From: Arcobacteraceae bacterium
GTDB taxonomy: Bacteria; Campylobacterota; Campylobacteria; Campylobacterales; Arcobacteraceae
Direction of reading: 5' to 3'
Assembly: GCA_023229945.1 (NCBI GenBank)
Contig: JALNYH010000001.1
Span: 1-64,000, forward strand
DNA length: 64,000 nucleotides
The notes beneath the pieces are model-generated. The model saw only the letters and a program-made list of their open reading frames with translations. It was not told the origin of the DNA and made no database searches. A program made the position numbers and the translations under genes. Below, in pieces: positions 25,286 to 34,160 of the stretch (position 1 is its first letter; each line of letters starts with the position of its first letter).

Positions 25286-26890
25286 TTGAAAATTTATGAT
25301 GTAGTTATTATTGGAAGTGGAATAGCAGGACTTAGTGCTGCTATAGAGGCTAAATCTTGTGGTGTGGATGTATTGGTAGTATCCAAAAATGTACCAACAA
25401 CAAGTGGAAGTTCTCAAGCCCAAGGTGGTATTAACTTTGCAATAAACCAAAATGATAGTACACAATCACATATACAAGATACTATAAAATCCTCAAATGC
25501 ACTTTCAAAATATACTCATATTGAAAAACTTTGCACTAATTCAGAGCAATCATTACATTGGCTTGATAATATGGGTGTAGTCTTTAGCAAAAATGATGAT
25601 AGCTCATTTGCTCAAAGAAGATTGGGTGGAAGTAGTGAAAAAAGAGCATGTTATGCAAGCGATTATACTGGGTTGAAGATAATTCATACACTATATGATA
25701 AATGTCTCAATTTAGGGGTTGAATTTGCCAATGAAATGATGCTTTTAAATCTAATTACAGAAAATAATATATGCTATGGGGCAACTTTTTTGGATATAAA
25801 AGAGGGTGAAGTAAAAGAAATATTATCAAAAACTACTATTTTGGCAACTGGTGGATATAGTGCAATTTTTGAGGGCTTTACTACAAATTCATACTCAGTT
25901 ACAGGAGATGGAATTGCCGCAGCATTTAGAGCAGGTGCTACATTGTCTAATATGGAGTTTGTACAATTTCATCCAACAGCTTTGAAAGAGAAAAATATAC
26001 TACTAAGTGAAAGTGCAAGAGCAGAGGGTGGTTACTTAGTTGATTCAAAGGGTGAGAGATTTGTAGATGAATTGCAATCACGAGATATTGTAGCAAGGGC
26101 TGTATTTGATAAGCTAAAAGAGGGTGATGTGTATCTGGATGTTAGACATCTTGGAAGTGAAAAAATCAACGAACTCCTACCTCAAGAGGTAACCATAGCA
26201 AAAAATTTTGCAAATATAGATATCACAAAAGAGCTAATCCCTATAAATCCAGCTGCTCATTATAGTATGGGTGGAATAAAAGTAGATATAAATGGGAAAA
26301 CAACAGTAAAAAATCTTTATGCTTGTGGAGAATGTGCTGATGCGTTAATCCATGGGGCAAATAGGCTTGGAGGAAACTCATTGCTTGAAGGTGTTGTATT
26401 TGGTAGGGCTACAGGTGAATATAGCTCAAAAGAAGCATCAAAGATTACATTTGCAAAGCAAAGTAATACAAAACAGTTTATCAATGACAAAACATTTATA
26501 AATGGTGTCTATAACTTCTCAAATCAGATAGATTTTTATGAAAAAAGAACTTTTATGGGGAAAATATTTTACAAAAATATAGGACTCTTTAGAACAGATT
26601 TGAATATGAAAGCAGTCTTGTCACAGCTTAGACAGTGGCAAAAAGAGTTTAATTTCATGGGTATTAATGATAAAGGTAAAAAATATAATACAAATTTGGT
26701 AGAATTTATAGAGTTTGGCAATATGCTCGAACTTAGTGAAATAGTAGTAGTTAGTGCAATTAGTAGATGTGAAAGTAGAGGTAGCCACTTTAGGATAGAT
26801 TATCCACAAATTCATCCATCATTTGAAAAAATATCTATTGCGTATAGAGTAGATGGCATCTTGGCAGTTGACTTTGAGGATATAAAATGA
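25286..26890 (+). CDS. Fumarate reductase/succinate dehydrogenase-like flavoprotein subunit
   Basis: A 534-residue FAD protein of the FrdA/SdhA/NadB family: GSGIAGLSAA dinucleotide motif (10-19), FVQFHPTAL and SARAEGG substrate-site segments, HGANRLGGNSLLEGVVFGR near residue 370. Where FrdA/SdhA have the His that binds FAD covalently there is Gly41 (TTSGSSQAQGG), as in NadB and soluble types, so the flavin is probably non-covalent. It is paired with an iron-sulfur subunit, which argues against NadB alone. TTG start with GGGAG upstream; ends in ATGA overlap with the next gene. Confidence 0.85.
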   Translation: MKIYDVVIIGSGIAGLSAAIEAKSCGVDVLVVSKNVPTTSGSSQAQGGINFAINQNDSTQSHIQDTIKSSNALSKYTHIEKLCTNSEQSLHWLDNMGVVFSKNDDSSFAQRRLGGSSEKRACYASDYTGLKIIHTLYDKCLNLGVEFANEMMLLNLITENNICYGATFLDIKEGEVKEILSKTTILATGGYSAIFEGFTTNSYSVTGDGIAAAFRAGATLSNMEFVQFHPTALKEKNILLSESARAEGGYLVDSKGERFVDELQSRDIVARAVFDKLKEGDVYLDVRHLGSEKINELLPQEVTIAKNFANIDITKELIPINPAAHYSMGGIKVDINGKTTVKNLYACGECADALIHGANRLGGNSLLEGVVFGRATGEYSSKEASKITFAKQSNTKQFINDKTFINGVYNFSNQIDFYEKRTFMGKIFYKNIGLFRTDLNMKAVLSQLRQWQKEFNFMGINDKGKKYNTNLVEFIEFGNMLELSEIVVVSAISRCESRGSHFRIDYPQIHPSFEKISIAYRVDGILAVDFEDIK

Positions 26891-27594
26891 AACTAACAAT
26901 TATAAGAGACGATAAAGAACAAATCTTTGAAATACCAGATTCTGTATATACACTTTTGGAAGCTTTGCGATATATCAAAACAAACCTTGATAGAACACTT
27001 AGCTTCAATCAAGGTTGCAGAAGTGGAGTTTGTGGTAGTTGTGCATGTATTGTAGATGATAAAGAAGTATTAAGCTGTAAAACATTTTTGAGTGATAATC
27101 AAGTGATAAGACCTCTTAAGAATGTACAAATTATCAAAGACTTAGTAGTATCCAAAGAGAAAATAGATGAAAATATCAAAAAATATAAGAGTGTAATTTT
27201 AGAAAATTCAAATGCAAATATCTCAAAAGATGACACAAAAAAGATAGATATTCAAAGCAATTGTATATTGTGTCAAAGTTGCTATAGCTCATGCCCAGTA
27301 TTTGGAGTAAATGAACAATTTGCAGGTCCTTATATACTGAGTCGAGTATATAGATATGTAAATGACAAAAAAGAAGCAAATCAAAAAGAGCATATTGATT
27401 TGATACAAAAAGATGGTGTGTGGGATTGTACTTTGTGTGGGAATTGTACTATGGTGTGCCCAGAACATCTTGACCCAAAAAATGACATCCAACTTCTTAG
27501 AAATATGAGTGCAACTTATGGCTATATGGATCCTAATTTTGGTAATATGAGTTTTGGTGGAGGAATGGACTTCGGATTTAATCCGAACTTTTAG
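26887..27594 (+). CDS. Fumarate reductase/succinate dehydrogenase-like iron-sulfur subunit
   Basis: A 235-residue ferredoxin-type subunit. N-terminal 2Fe-2S domain with Cys44, Cys49, Cys52 and Cys64; C-terminal domain with CILCQSCYSSCP (Cys126, 129, 132, 136) and CTLCGNCTMVCP (Cys181, 184, 187, 191). In classical FrdB/SdhB the second position of the last motif is not Cys and the site holds 3Fe-4S; Cys184 here predicts a second 4Fe-4S cluster, as in type E and thiol:fumarate reductase relatives. No membrane anchor or CCG-type subunit is adjacent. The C-terminus is Gly/Phe/Met-rich. Confidence 0.88.
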   Translation: MKLTIIRDDKEQIFEIPDSVYTLLEALRYIKTNLDRTLSFNQGCRSGVCGSCACIVDDKEVLSCKTFLSDNQVIRPLKNVQIIKDLVVSKEKIDENIKKYKSVILENSNANISKDDTKKIDIQSNCILCQSCYSSCPVFGVNEQFAGPYILSRVYRYVNDKKEANQKEHIDLIQKDGVWDCTLCGNCTMVCPEHLDPKNDIQLLRNMSATYGYMDPNFGNMSFGGGMDFGFNPNF

Positions 27595-27617
27595 CAATAA
27601 TTAAACAAAAAAAAGCT

Positions 27618-27650
27618 ACACTTCCACTATCACTTAGATAGCGGAAGTGT
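27618..27650. terminator. Strong hairpin after the reductase operon
   Basis: ACACTTCC(A)CTATC pairs with GATAG(C)GGAAGTGT, one mismatch, loop ACTTA. A run of eight As lies on its left, giving a T-rich tail for minus-strand transcripts arriving from the DUF1566 side; a TTTTT lies 7 bp to its right. Probably bidirectional. Confidence 0.75.
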
Positions 27651-27653
27651 CTA

Positions 27654-27686
27654 ACGACTTTTTCAAGTAAACATTGGTCGCATAGC
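27654..27686 (+). repeat. Partial upstream copy of the tRNA-Val 5' region
   Basis: 33 bp that repeat, with a 1-bp insertion, the 32 bp at 27708-27739: 21 bp of flank and the first 11 bases of the tRNA (GGTCGCATAGC). After that the sequence diverges. The spacing is about 54 bp. No complete tRNA can form from this copy. Confidence 0.85.
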
Positions 27687-27728
27687 AAGTATCCTTAAAA
27701 AAGCCTGACGACTTTTTCAAGTAAACAT

Positions 27729-27804
27729 GGTCGCATAGCTCAGTTGGTAGAGCACTACCTTGACATGGTAGGGGTCGTAGGTTCAAGTCCTATTGTGGCC
27801 ACCA
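27729..27804 (+). tRNA. tRNA-Val (GAC anticodon)
   Basis: A 76-nt cloverleaf. The acceptor stem GGTCGCA pairs with TGTGGCC with two G-T pairs; D-arm CAGTTGGTAGAG; anticodon stem CTACC / GGTAG enclosing loop TTGACAT with anticodon GAC; T-arm GTTCAAGTCC; encoded CCA end preceded by A73. A partial repeat of its 5' end lies 54 bp upstream. The next gene, on the minus strand, stops 1 bp beyond the CCA. Confidence 0.95.
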
Positions 27805-27805
27805 T

Positions 27806-28228
27806 TTATTTTACACATCTCACATAATTCTTACTAGTCATATTTATACTTCCATCTCGACCAAAGTCAAATCTTACATAATATGCGGCACTTCTTCCTT
27901 TTACTATATCACCAGTCCAGTAAAAGCCACTTCTTGAGGTATTTTGGAATATATTGTCAATGGATGGATTATATTTATTTGGAGTAACTATAGATGTGAG
28001 TTCTACCAAGCTTGGTAGTCTCCATGTGTTTATATCACCTAAAGTTAGATTGGTACAATAATCTAGTGCTTCTTGGTGGGTAAGTCTTAGTTCTTGTGCA
28101 TCTTTTGAGTCTTGCCAAATCAATGATGTTTTAGAATCATAAACCGTCTGAGCTGAATCATCTCTTTGTAGAGTGTCACTAAATAGGTATAAATTTAGTA
28201 AAGCGAGTATAATAATTGTTTTTTTCAT
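27806..28228 (-). CDS. DUF1566 domain secreted protein
   Basis: A 140-residue protein with a signal peptide (MKKTIIILALLNLYLFS) and one DUF1566 repeat: LIWQDS, then THQEALDYCTNL, TWRLPSLVELTSIV, GFYWTGD and NYVRCVK, the usual order of that domain. The domain occurs in secreted or surface proteins of unknown function. It is the last gene of a minus-strand run; its stop codon is 1 bp from the tRNA-Val end. Confidence 0.82.
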   Translation of the reverse strand: MKKTIIILALLNLYLFSDTLQRDDSAQTVYDSKTSLIWQDSKDAQELRLTHQEALDYCTNLTLGDINTWRLPSLVELTSIVTPNKYNPSIDNIFQNTSRSGFYWTGDIVKGRSAAYYVRFDFGRDGSINMTSKNYVRCVK

Positions 28229-28246
28229 AATATATTATACCCTAAT

Positions 28247-29362
28247 TTAGTCATAACTTCTAATGTTTATTTTGTGTATTTCGTAATTACTGCCTATTCG
28301 CATCTTAGGTCCCCAAAAGCCTGCTCCTGCACTAATTATTAGTTTTGTATTATCTGATACATCATGTTCACCACAAAGATATGGCTGGTCAATCAAAACC
28401 AAAAAGCCAAAAGGGGCAATTTGTCCACAATGGGTATGACCACTTAATATTAAATTGAAATTTGTATTATCAAAATCCAAATCTTCGGTTACTTTTGGCT
28501 GATGTGATACAAGTATTGAGTATATCTCTTTATCAATAGTTAGAGCATTTAAATCAGGGCTAAACAAATCTCTTTTTTTACCCATATAATCATAAATACC
28601 AGATATTTGGATATCAAGCTCTTTTATATGAACTGTATCATTCAATAAAGGTATTAAACCTAGAGTTTTTGATTTTTCTATGATATGTTCTAGGTCGTGA
28701 AAGTATTCGTGGTTACCAACAATAAAATAGACTCCAAATTTTGATTTGATGTTTTTTAATAACTCTAGTTCTTCTTGGATAAGCTCTATTTTGGTATCTA
28801 TCAAATCACCACCTATCAAAACCACATCAGCATTTGTGGAGTTGATTTTATCTATCATATCAGTCACATGTTCACTATCTACCAATCCTCCAATATGCAA
28901 ATCTGATAAAAATACAATATTGAGATTTTGTGGTAATGTTTTGGTAGAAGTTAGATTGTGTTGGGTAATTTCAATCTTTTTATGACCATTTATTATCCCA
29001 AAACCTATATAAAAAATCATTACTACAAACAAAGAGATTTCAATAATTTGTTTTTTCATTTGGCTTAGTGTTACAAATCTTGTAATAAGCAAATAAAATT
29101 CAAAAAATAGGGTAAATACAAAGATAATAAACCCAATTCCTTGACTTAGGGTACTCAGATAATATAATGGCTGAGGTAAAAATGTGTAAAAACGATTTAT
29201 AAAATATAGTATTACGAAGAAATAGATTATAGCTATAAGAATATAGAAAATTCTTTTTGTAGAGTCTTTAAATGTGGTTTTATCAATTAGTCTTTTTTTT
29301 GCATAAAAAAGCATTAATGCAAATACAAAAAGAAAGATTACTGGAAAAATAAACTTTATCAT
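28247..29362 (-). CDS. Membrane metallophosphoesterase (YaeI-like)
   Basis: A 371-residue protein. About four membrane helices in residues 1-125 precede a calcineurin-like phosphoesterase domain with all metal motifs: DLH (Asp154, His156), GGDLID (Asp186), GNHE (His218), HQPK and SGHTHCGQ. Relatives such as YaeI act on phospholipids or lipid intermediates at the membrane; the substrate is not known here. Starts with an ATGA overlap on the phosphatase gene upstream. Confidence 0.85.
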   Translation of the reverse strand: MIKFIFPVIFLFVFALMLFYAKKRLIDKTTFKDSTKRIFYILIAIIYFFVILYFINRFYTFLPQPLYYLSTLSQGIGFIIFVFTLFFEFYLLITRFVTLSQMKKQIIEISLFVVMIFYIGFGIINGHKKIEITQHNLTSTKTLPQNLNIVFLSDLHIGGLVDSEHVTDMIDKINSTNADVVLIGGDLIDTKIELIQEELELLKNIKSKFGVYFIVGNHEYFHDLEHIIEKSKTLGLIPLLNDTVHIKELDIQISGIYDYMGKKRDLFSPDLNALTIDKEIYSILVSHQPKVTEDLDFDNTNFNLILSGHTHCGQIAPFGFLVLIDQPYLCGEHDVSDNTKLIISAGAGFWGPKMRIGSNYEIHKINIRSYD

Positions 29363-29799
29363 TTTATTGATTTTAGGATGTTAATTACGCCAGTTTCAAT
29401 CATATCAAAGACTTTTCCAAATCCTTCAAAACCATCAAAAAAATATGGGTCAGGGATGTCTTCCCCATCAAGTCCAAAATCACCTAGTAATAAGGGTTGT
29501 TTACATCCCATGATTTTGAGATTTGCTATATTTGAACGGTCTAGCCCTATAATTAAGTCAAATTCCTCGAAATCACTTTTTTTCACTTGTCTAGCTTTTA
29601 AAGATGATATATCAATATTTTTTTCTTTAGCAATATCTATAGAGTGAGGACAAGGGTTTTCTCCAATATGGAAGCTACTAGTTCCTGCACTATCTACACT
29701 TATATCAAGGTTGTTTTGAGATATATAGTCTTTTGCTATCCCTTCTGCAAGTGGAGATCTACAAATATTACCAAGACAAACGAATAAGATTTTTTTCAT
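29359..29799 (-). CDS. Low molecular weight protein tyrosine phosphatase
   Basis: A 146-residue cysteine phosphatase. The P-loop CLGNICRS gives nucleophile Cys8 and Arg14; the general acid Asp is in IPDPYF. Fully intact. Bacterial members dephosphorylate tyrosine kinases or small arginine/tyrosine phosphates. It is translationally coupled with both neighbours by 4-bp overlaps, but no tyrosine kinase gene is in the window. Confidence 0.93.
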   Translation of the reverse strand: MKKILFVCLGNICRSPLAEGIAKDYISQNNLDISVDSAGTSSFHIGENPCPHSIDIAKEKNIDISSLKARQVKKSDFEEFDLIIGLDRSNIANLKIMGCKQPLLLGDFGLDGEDIPDPYFFDGFEGFGKVFDMIETGVINILKSIK

Positions 29800-30515
29800 A
29801 GCCCTACATCCATATATCTTCTCATTTTTTTGACTTCTTTGATATCAAAACTTTGTATTATTCTTTCTCTTTCATCATCTCTATTTTCTATCCCAAAAGG
29901 GGTAATAATACCACTACTTTTGGCACAATCTTCATTTGCGCTATCACTTGCTATAACGAAACATTGATTCATAATAGCTAGAGATTTTGTAAGTGATTCA
30001 AAATGTTCTTTTCTAAGACTTCCCCACATAGATGGGACAACTATTATTTCAGCACCTTTGATCTTCTCCCAAAGGTCTAAAAATCTAAGTTCAAAACATA
30101 CCAAAATAGCTATTTTGATACCACCTGCTTCAAAGATTTTTATTTTATCAATATCCCCACTATCAAAATATTTTTTTTCATCATTTAGGGCAAAAAGTTT
30201 ATGTTTGGATTGTTTGTGTATGATTTCACCACCTTTAAATACAAAAGCAGTATTATAAAAGTGGTTACCTTTTTTTGTAATCATTGTTAAAATAATAGTT
30301 TTACTTTGAGAATAAGATTTGATAGTTTTTTTGGCAATTTTGGTAAATTCTTCTGCTTTAGCCATATTGCCATACGAATAACCGCTAAGACAAAGTTCAG
30401 GTGCTACTATGATAGAATCTTGTGGGCAAGACTCTATCAGATGTATCAACTTTACTAGGTTTGTTTCATAATTTGTAGTAGTTACAAATTGTAGTGCACA
30501 TAAATTAGAAATCAT
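29796..30515 (-). CDS. Carbon-nitrogen hydrolase (nitrilase superfamily)
   Basis: A 239-residue amidase with the expected catalytic triad: Glu40 (APELCLSG), a Lys at about 104 (KQSKHKLF) and Cys140 (LVCFELRF). It belongs to the predicted amidohydrolase group that includes omega-amidase and N-carbamoylputrescine amidase, but motifs do not fix the substrate. Overlaps nrdB by 11 bp and the phosphatase gene by 4 bp. Confidence 0.87.
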   Translation of the reverse strand: MISNLCALQFVTTTNYETNLVKLIHLIESCPQDSIIVAPELCLSGYSYGNMAKAEEFTKIAKKTIKSYSQSKTIILTMITKKGNHFYNTAFVFKGGEIIHKQSKHKLFALNDEKKYFDSGDIDKIKIFEAGGIKIAILVCFELRFLDLWEKIKGAEIIVVPSMWGSLRKEHFESLTKSLAIMNQCFVIASDSANEDCAKSSGIITPFGIENRDDERERIIQSFDIKEVKKMRRYMDVGL

Positions 30516-31524
30516 CGAAATCTATTGAACCTTTTGAATAATTTACTACATTTCCTTCAAAGAAGTTTGTTCTTTGGTCATTAAATGAAGCATAGCCATC
30601 TACCCATGGAATAGGGTGTTTTACGCCATAAAGTGGGCTGTATCCTACAGCTTCTAGTCTTCTATCAGCTAGGTATTCTATGTATTGTCTGATTATCTTA
30701 TCAGTAAATCCAAGAATTTGTCCTTGAGTAATATAAGCACCCCAATTAGCTTCTAAATCAACTGCTTTTTTGAACATTTCTTTGACTTCTGCTTCAAGCT
30801 CAGCTGTAAAAAGCTCTGGTCTTTCTTTTTTTGTTGAAAGAATTAGATTTTGGAAAAGGATAAGGTGAGTTACTTCATCTCTTTGGATAAATCTAATCAT
30901 CTGGCTACTTCCAAGCATTTTCCCAGATTTTCCAAGGGCATACATTGCTGCAAATCCTGCATAAAAATAAAGTCCTTCAAGGATTTGGTTTGCAAACATT
31001 GCAAGAACTATTTTGTGGTCATCTATATCACCTGCTAGATTCTTATAAACACCTGCTATGAAGTTGTTTTTTTCTCTTAGTTTTACATCAGTTTTCCACA
31101 TATCATATATTTCATCAGTGTTATCACTAATAGACTCTACCATTACAGCGTAGCTTTTTGAGTGATTAGCTTCTTCGTACGATTGTCTGCTTAGGCAAGC
31201 ATTTATCTCAGGAGCTGTTATATATGGGTTGATATTGTCCATTAGGTTATTTGTTTGTAATGAATCCATAAAGATTAGTTGGCTAAGAACCAAATCATAC
31301 ATTCTTTTTTCAGAAGGTGCAAGATATTTGTAATCTTTTGCATCGCCTGTCATTTGTACTTCTCTTGGAAACCAAGTATTAGCTTCCATCATATCCCAAA
31401 GTTTCAATGCCCATTCATATTTACATCTAGTAAAGTTTATCATACCATCAGGATTCCCACCAAATGTTCTTCTTTGGTTTAATCCCTCTTTTGAATCTGG
31501 GTTGTATATCGTTTTTCTATCCAT
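30505..31524 (-). CDS. nrdB: Ribonucleotide reductase, class Ia beta subunit
   Basis: A 339-residue R2 protein holding the di-iron site and tyrosyl radical that start dNTP synthesis. The EANHSKSY segment gives an iron-ligand Glu and His and the radical Tyr four residues after the His, as in class Ia. C-terminus SIDFDDF should dock on NrdA. It lies 85 bp downstream of nrdA. Oxygen-dependent, so the organism lives at least partly aerobically. Confidence 0.96.
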   Translation of the reverse strand: MDRKTIYNPDSKEGLNQRRTFGGNPDGMINFTRCKYEWALKLWDMMEANTWFPREVQMTGDAKDYKYLAPSEKRMYDLVLSQLIFMDSLQTNNLMDNINPYITAPEINACLSRQSYEEANHSKSYAVMVESISDNTDEIYDMWKTDVKLREKNNFIAGVYKNLAGDIDDHKIVLAMFANQILEGLYFYAGFAAMYALGKSGKMLGSSQMIRFIQRDEVTHLILFQNLILSTKKERPELFTAELEAEVKEMFKKAVDLEANWGAYITQGQILGFTDKIIRQYIEYLADRRLEAVGYSPLYGVKHPIPWVDGYASFNDQRTNFFEGNVVNYSKGSIDFDDF

Positions 31525-31609
31525 TCTCGCCTCTTTGTTTTAAAACATTTCTTGTATTCTATCTTATATTCTTGTCTATTTGTATATGTTTTTTACCTTT
31601 TGCCTAAAA

Positions 31610-33994
31610 TCATTGGCAACCAACACACTCCATACTTCTATCTTCCACATCATTACTAGCCTCTGGGGACTGGCTTCTTAGGTAGTATGTAGACTTAAGT
31701 CCTAGTTTCCATGCTAATGTATAAATCTCGTGTAAATATTTACCACTTGCTTTATTTAGGCTCATAAAGATATTTACACTTTGTCCTTGGTCTATCCATT
31801 TTTGTCTGATAGCAGCCGCCTTTATAATATCAGTTTGTTCTACTTCATAAGCTGGTGTATAATATTGCCAAGTAGTAGGTGACAAATCAGGTACAACTAC
31901 AGGGATAAGCCCACTTAGGTTTTCTTCATACCACTTTCTCTTATATACTGGCTCTATTGCTTGAGTAGTACCTACTAGAATTGATATAGAGCTTGTTGGT
32001 GCTATTGCCATCAAGTAACCATTTCTCATACCATCTTTTTTTACTTTTTCTCTCAAACTATCCCAATCATATCCAGCGTCAAATAAATCTTTATCTACAA
32101 GAGCATTTACAGCTTGAGGTGCATGGTCAAATGGCATCACACCTTTGCTCCATAATGAGCCATCAAATGTAGGATATGAGCCTTTTTCTAGTGCCAAATC
32201 TGAAGATGATTTTATTGCGTTGTAGCTGATTGCTTCCATAATGGAATCTATTAGTTTAAAGTGCTCATTACTTCCCCAAAATACACTTTTTTGAGCTAGC
32301 ATTTGAGACTCACCCATTACACCCAAGCCTATAGCTCTTGTTTTGAGGTTTGTAACTTTTACTTTTTTTAGTGGATAGAAGTTGAGATCTATTACATTAT
32401 CAAGCATTCTAATGGCTACTTTTGTAACCCTTTGGATATCTTCTTTTGTATTTGTTTTGCTTAGGTTTATTGATGCAAGATTACATACTGCTGTGTCGCC
32501 ATCAACTTTTTCTTTATCAACAATAAAGATTTTTTTACCATCGATACTATCTAATGCTGTGATTTTATTTGCTTTTTTGATTATTCCATTATCAAGTGTT
32601 ACATCAACATTTTCATCATATATATTTACACTGCCATTATCAAATTCTACTCTTGTTTTGTAGTAGTTTGGAGATGTGTTTTGAAATATTTCTGTACAAA
32701 GATTTGAACTTCTAATAAAACCTGTATGATTATTTGGATTTGCTTTATTTGCATTGTCTTTAAAGCATAAGAATGGACTTCCACTTTCAAAATATGATGT
32801 AAGGATTTTTTTCCATAAATCTTTTGCTTTTATATGTTCTTTTGTAATATCTGGGTTGTTTTCATATTCTTCATATCTAGCTTCAAATTCTGTACCACTG
32901 AGTGAATTCAAATCTTTTACTTCATGTGGGTCAAATAGTGTCCAATGGGAATCATTTGCTATTCTTTTCATAAATAAGTCACTAATCCAAAGAGCTGGGA
33001 AAAGGTCATGTGCTCTTCTTCTCTCTTCTCCAGAGTTTTTCTTCAAATCTATAAAGTCCATGATATCCATATGCCAAGGCTCAAGATATACTGCAATTGC
33101 ACCTTTTCTAGTACCAAGTTGGTCTACTGCCAAAGCTAAGTCATTTGTGATTTTTAAAAATGGAACAACTCCACCAGCTGCATTTTTGTGGTTGTCTATC
33201 ATCCCACCTAATGCTCTGATTGAATTCCAATCCCAGCCTATTCCACCACCATATTTAGATAATAGTGCCATCTCTTTGTATCCATCAAAAATACCTTCTA
33301 TATTATCAGGAGATGAACCAATATAACAACTACTTAATTGGTGTCTTGGTGTTCTTGCATTTGATAGTGTAGGAGTTGCTAGCATTACTTCAAATTTTGA
33401 GATTACATCATAAAATTCTTTTGCTTTTTCTGTTTTATCAGCTTCATTTTGAGCTAAGAACATAGCAATTGCCATAAACATTTGTTGAGGAAGCTCTATA
33501 GGCTCAGCTTTTGAGTTTTTTAGTAAATATCTATCATATAATGTTTTTACACCAAGGTAATTGAACTGATAATCTCTTGTTGGGTCGATATAAGAGTTTA
33601 ACTCATCTAAATCAAATCCTCTTTCTAAGCTTGGTAGCAGTCTTCCCTCATTTTGTCCATATTTTATATAATCTTTAAGATGACAATAAGGTTTGCCTTT
33701 GATTCCATGTGTAGCCTTGCCAACTCTGTGGTACAAATCAAACAAAAAAAGTCTTGAAGCAACGAAAGTCCAATTAGGTGCGTCTATATCTATCTTTTCA
33801 ACAGCTGTTTTGATAAGAGCGTCTTGAATATCACTACTTGACATACCATCGATAAATTTAATTTGAGCATCGATTTCAAGTTCACTTTGGCTAACACCTT
33901 CTAGCCCATCAGTAGCAGCAATTGTGTTTTTTTGAATTTTAGAAATATCTAAAATCTCATTTCGTCCGTTTCTTTTTTTGATCATTATCGCCAT
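31610..33994 (-). CDS. nrdA: Ribonucleotide reductase, class Ia alpha subunit
   Basis: A 794-residue R1 protein. An ATP-cone lies at the N-terminus (IKKRNGRNEILDISKI). The active-site cysteines are in HQLSSCYIGS, SSNLCTEI and AVCNLASIN, and the mobile redox pair is the C-terminal CVGC. Full length. Precedes nrdB in an operon. No convincing NrdR box is visible in the 166 bp upstream. Confidence 0.97.
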   Translation of the reverse strand: MAIMIKKRNGRNEILDISKIQKNTIAATDGLEGVSQSELEIDAQIKFIDGMSSSDIQDALIKTAVEKIDIDAPNWTFVASRLFLFDLYHRVGKATHGIKGKPYCHLKDYIKYGQNEGRLLPSLERGFDLDELNSYIDPTRDYQFNYLGVKTLYDRYLLKNSKAEPIELPQQMFMAIAMFLAQNEADKTEKAKEFYDVISKFEVMLATPTLSNARTPRHQLSSCYIGSSPDNIEGIFDGYKEMALLSKYGGGIGWDWNSIRALGGMIDNHKNAAGGVVPFLKITNDLALAVDQLGTRKGAIAVYLEPWHMDIMDFIDLKKNSGEERRRAHDLFPALWISDLFMKRIANDSHWTLFDPHEVKDLNSLSGTEFEARYEEYENNPDITKEHIKAKDLWKKILTSYFESGSPFLCFKDNANKANPNNHTGFIRSSNLCTEIFQNTSPNYYKTRVEFDNGSVNIYDENVDVTLDNGIIKKANKITALDSIDGKKIFIVDKEKVDGDTAVCNLASINLSKTNTKEDIQRVTKVAIRMLDNVIDLNFYPLKKVKVTNLKTRAIGLGVMGESQMLAQKSVFWGSNEHFKLIDSIMEAISYNAIKSSSDLALEKGSYPTFDGSLWSKGVMPFDHAPQAVNALVDKDLFDAGYDWDSLREKVKKDGMRNGYLMAIAPTSSISILVGTTQAIEPVYKRKWYEENLSGLIPVVVPDLSPTTWQYYTPAYEVEQTDIIKAAAIRQKWIDQGQSVNIFMSLNKASGKYLHEIYTLAWKLGLKSTYYLRSQSPEASNDVEDRSMECVGCQ

Positions 33995-34160
33995 AAAATA
34001 GCCTTTGCCTGAAAATGTAGTTTTTTTATTTTTGAATGTAAGTTAAAGAATGATTGTAGCTAATTAAGTTTTAAAACTTAATAAAAGTAGAATAAAATTT
34101 GTAATAAAAATTATAATTTTTTATTTTCAACAAGAGAATGAATCTCTTATTGAAATAAAA

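Noticed and set aside
25286..26890. Flavoprotein as L-aspartate oxidase NadB
   Set aside because: Several motifs fit NadB, including the missing covalent-FAD His, but the ATGA-coupled iron-sulfur subunit and the succinate dehydrogenase-like active-site segments favour a fumarate reductase-type enzyme. Not fully excluded.
27654..27739. Direct repeats near tRNA-Val as att sites of an integrated element
   Set aside because: The repeats are 54 bp apart and include the tRNA 5' end, not the 3' end normally used, and no integrase or cargo lies between.
29918..29942. Possible sigma-54 promoter (TTGGCAC followed by TTTGC)
   Set aside because: The spacing between the two elements is wrong and the site lies inside the nitrilase-family gene.
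32754..33326. Plus-strand open frame of 190 codons inside nrdA
   Set aside because: It is an antisense shadow of a conserved enzyme, with low-complexity Ser/Phe/Lys translation and no ribosome site.
33995..34160. NrdR box upstream of nrdA
   Set aside because: I looked for the tandem 16-bp NrdR palindromes and saw only A/T-rich sequence without them.
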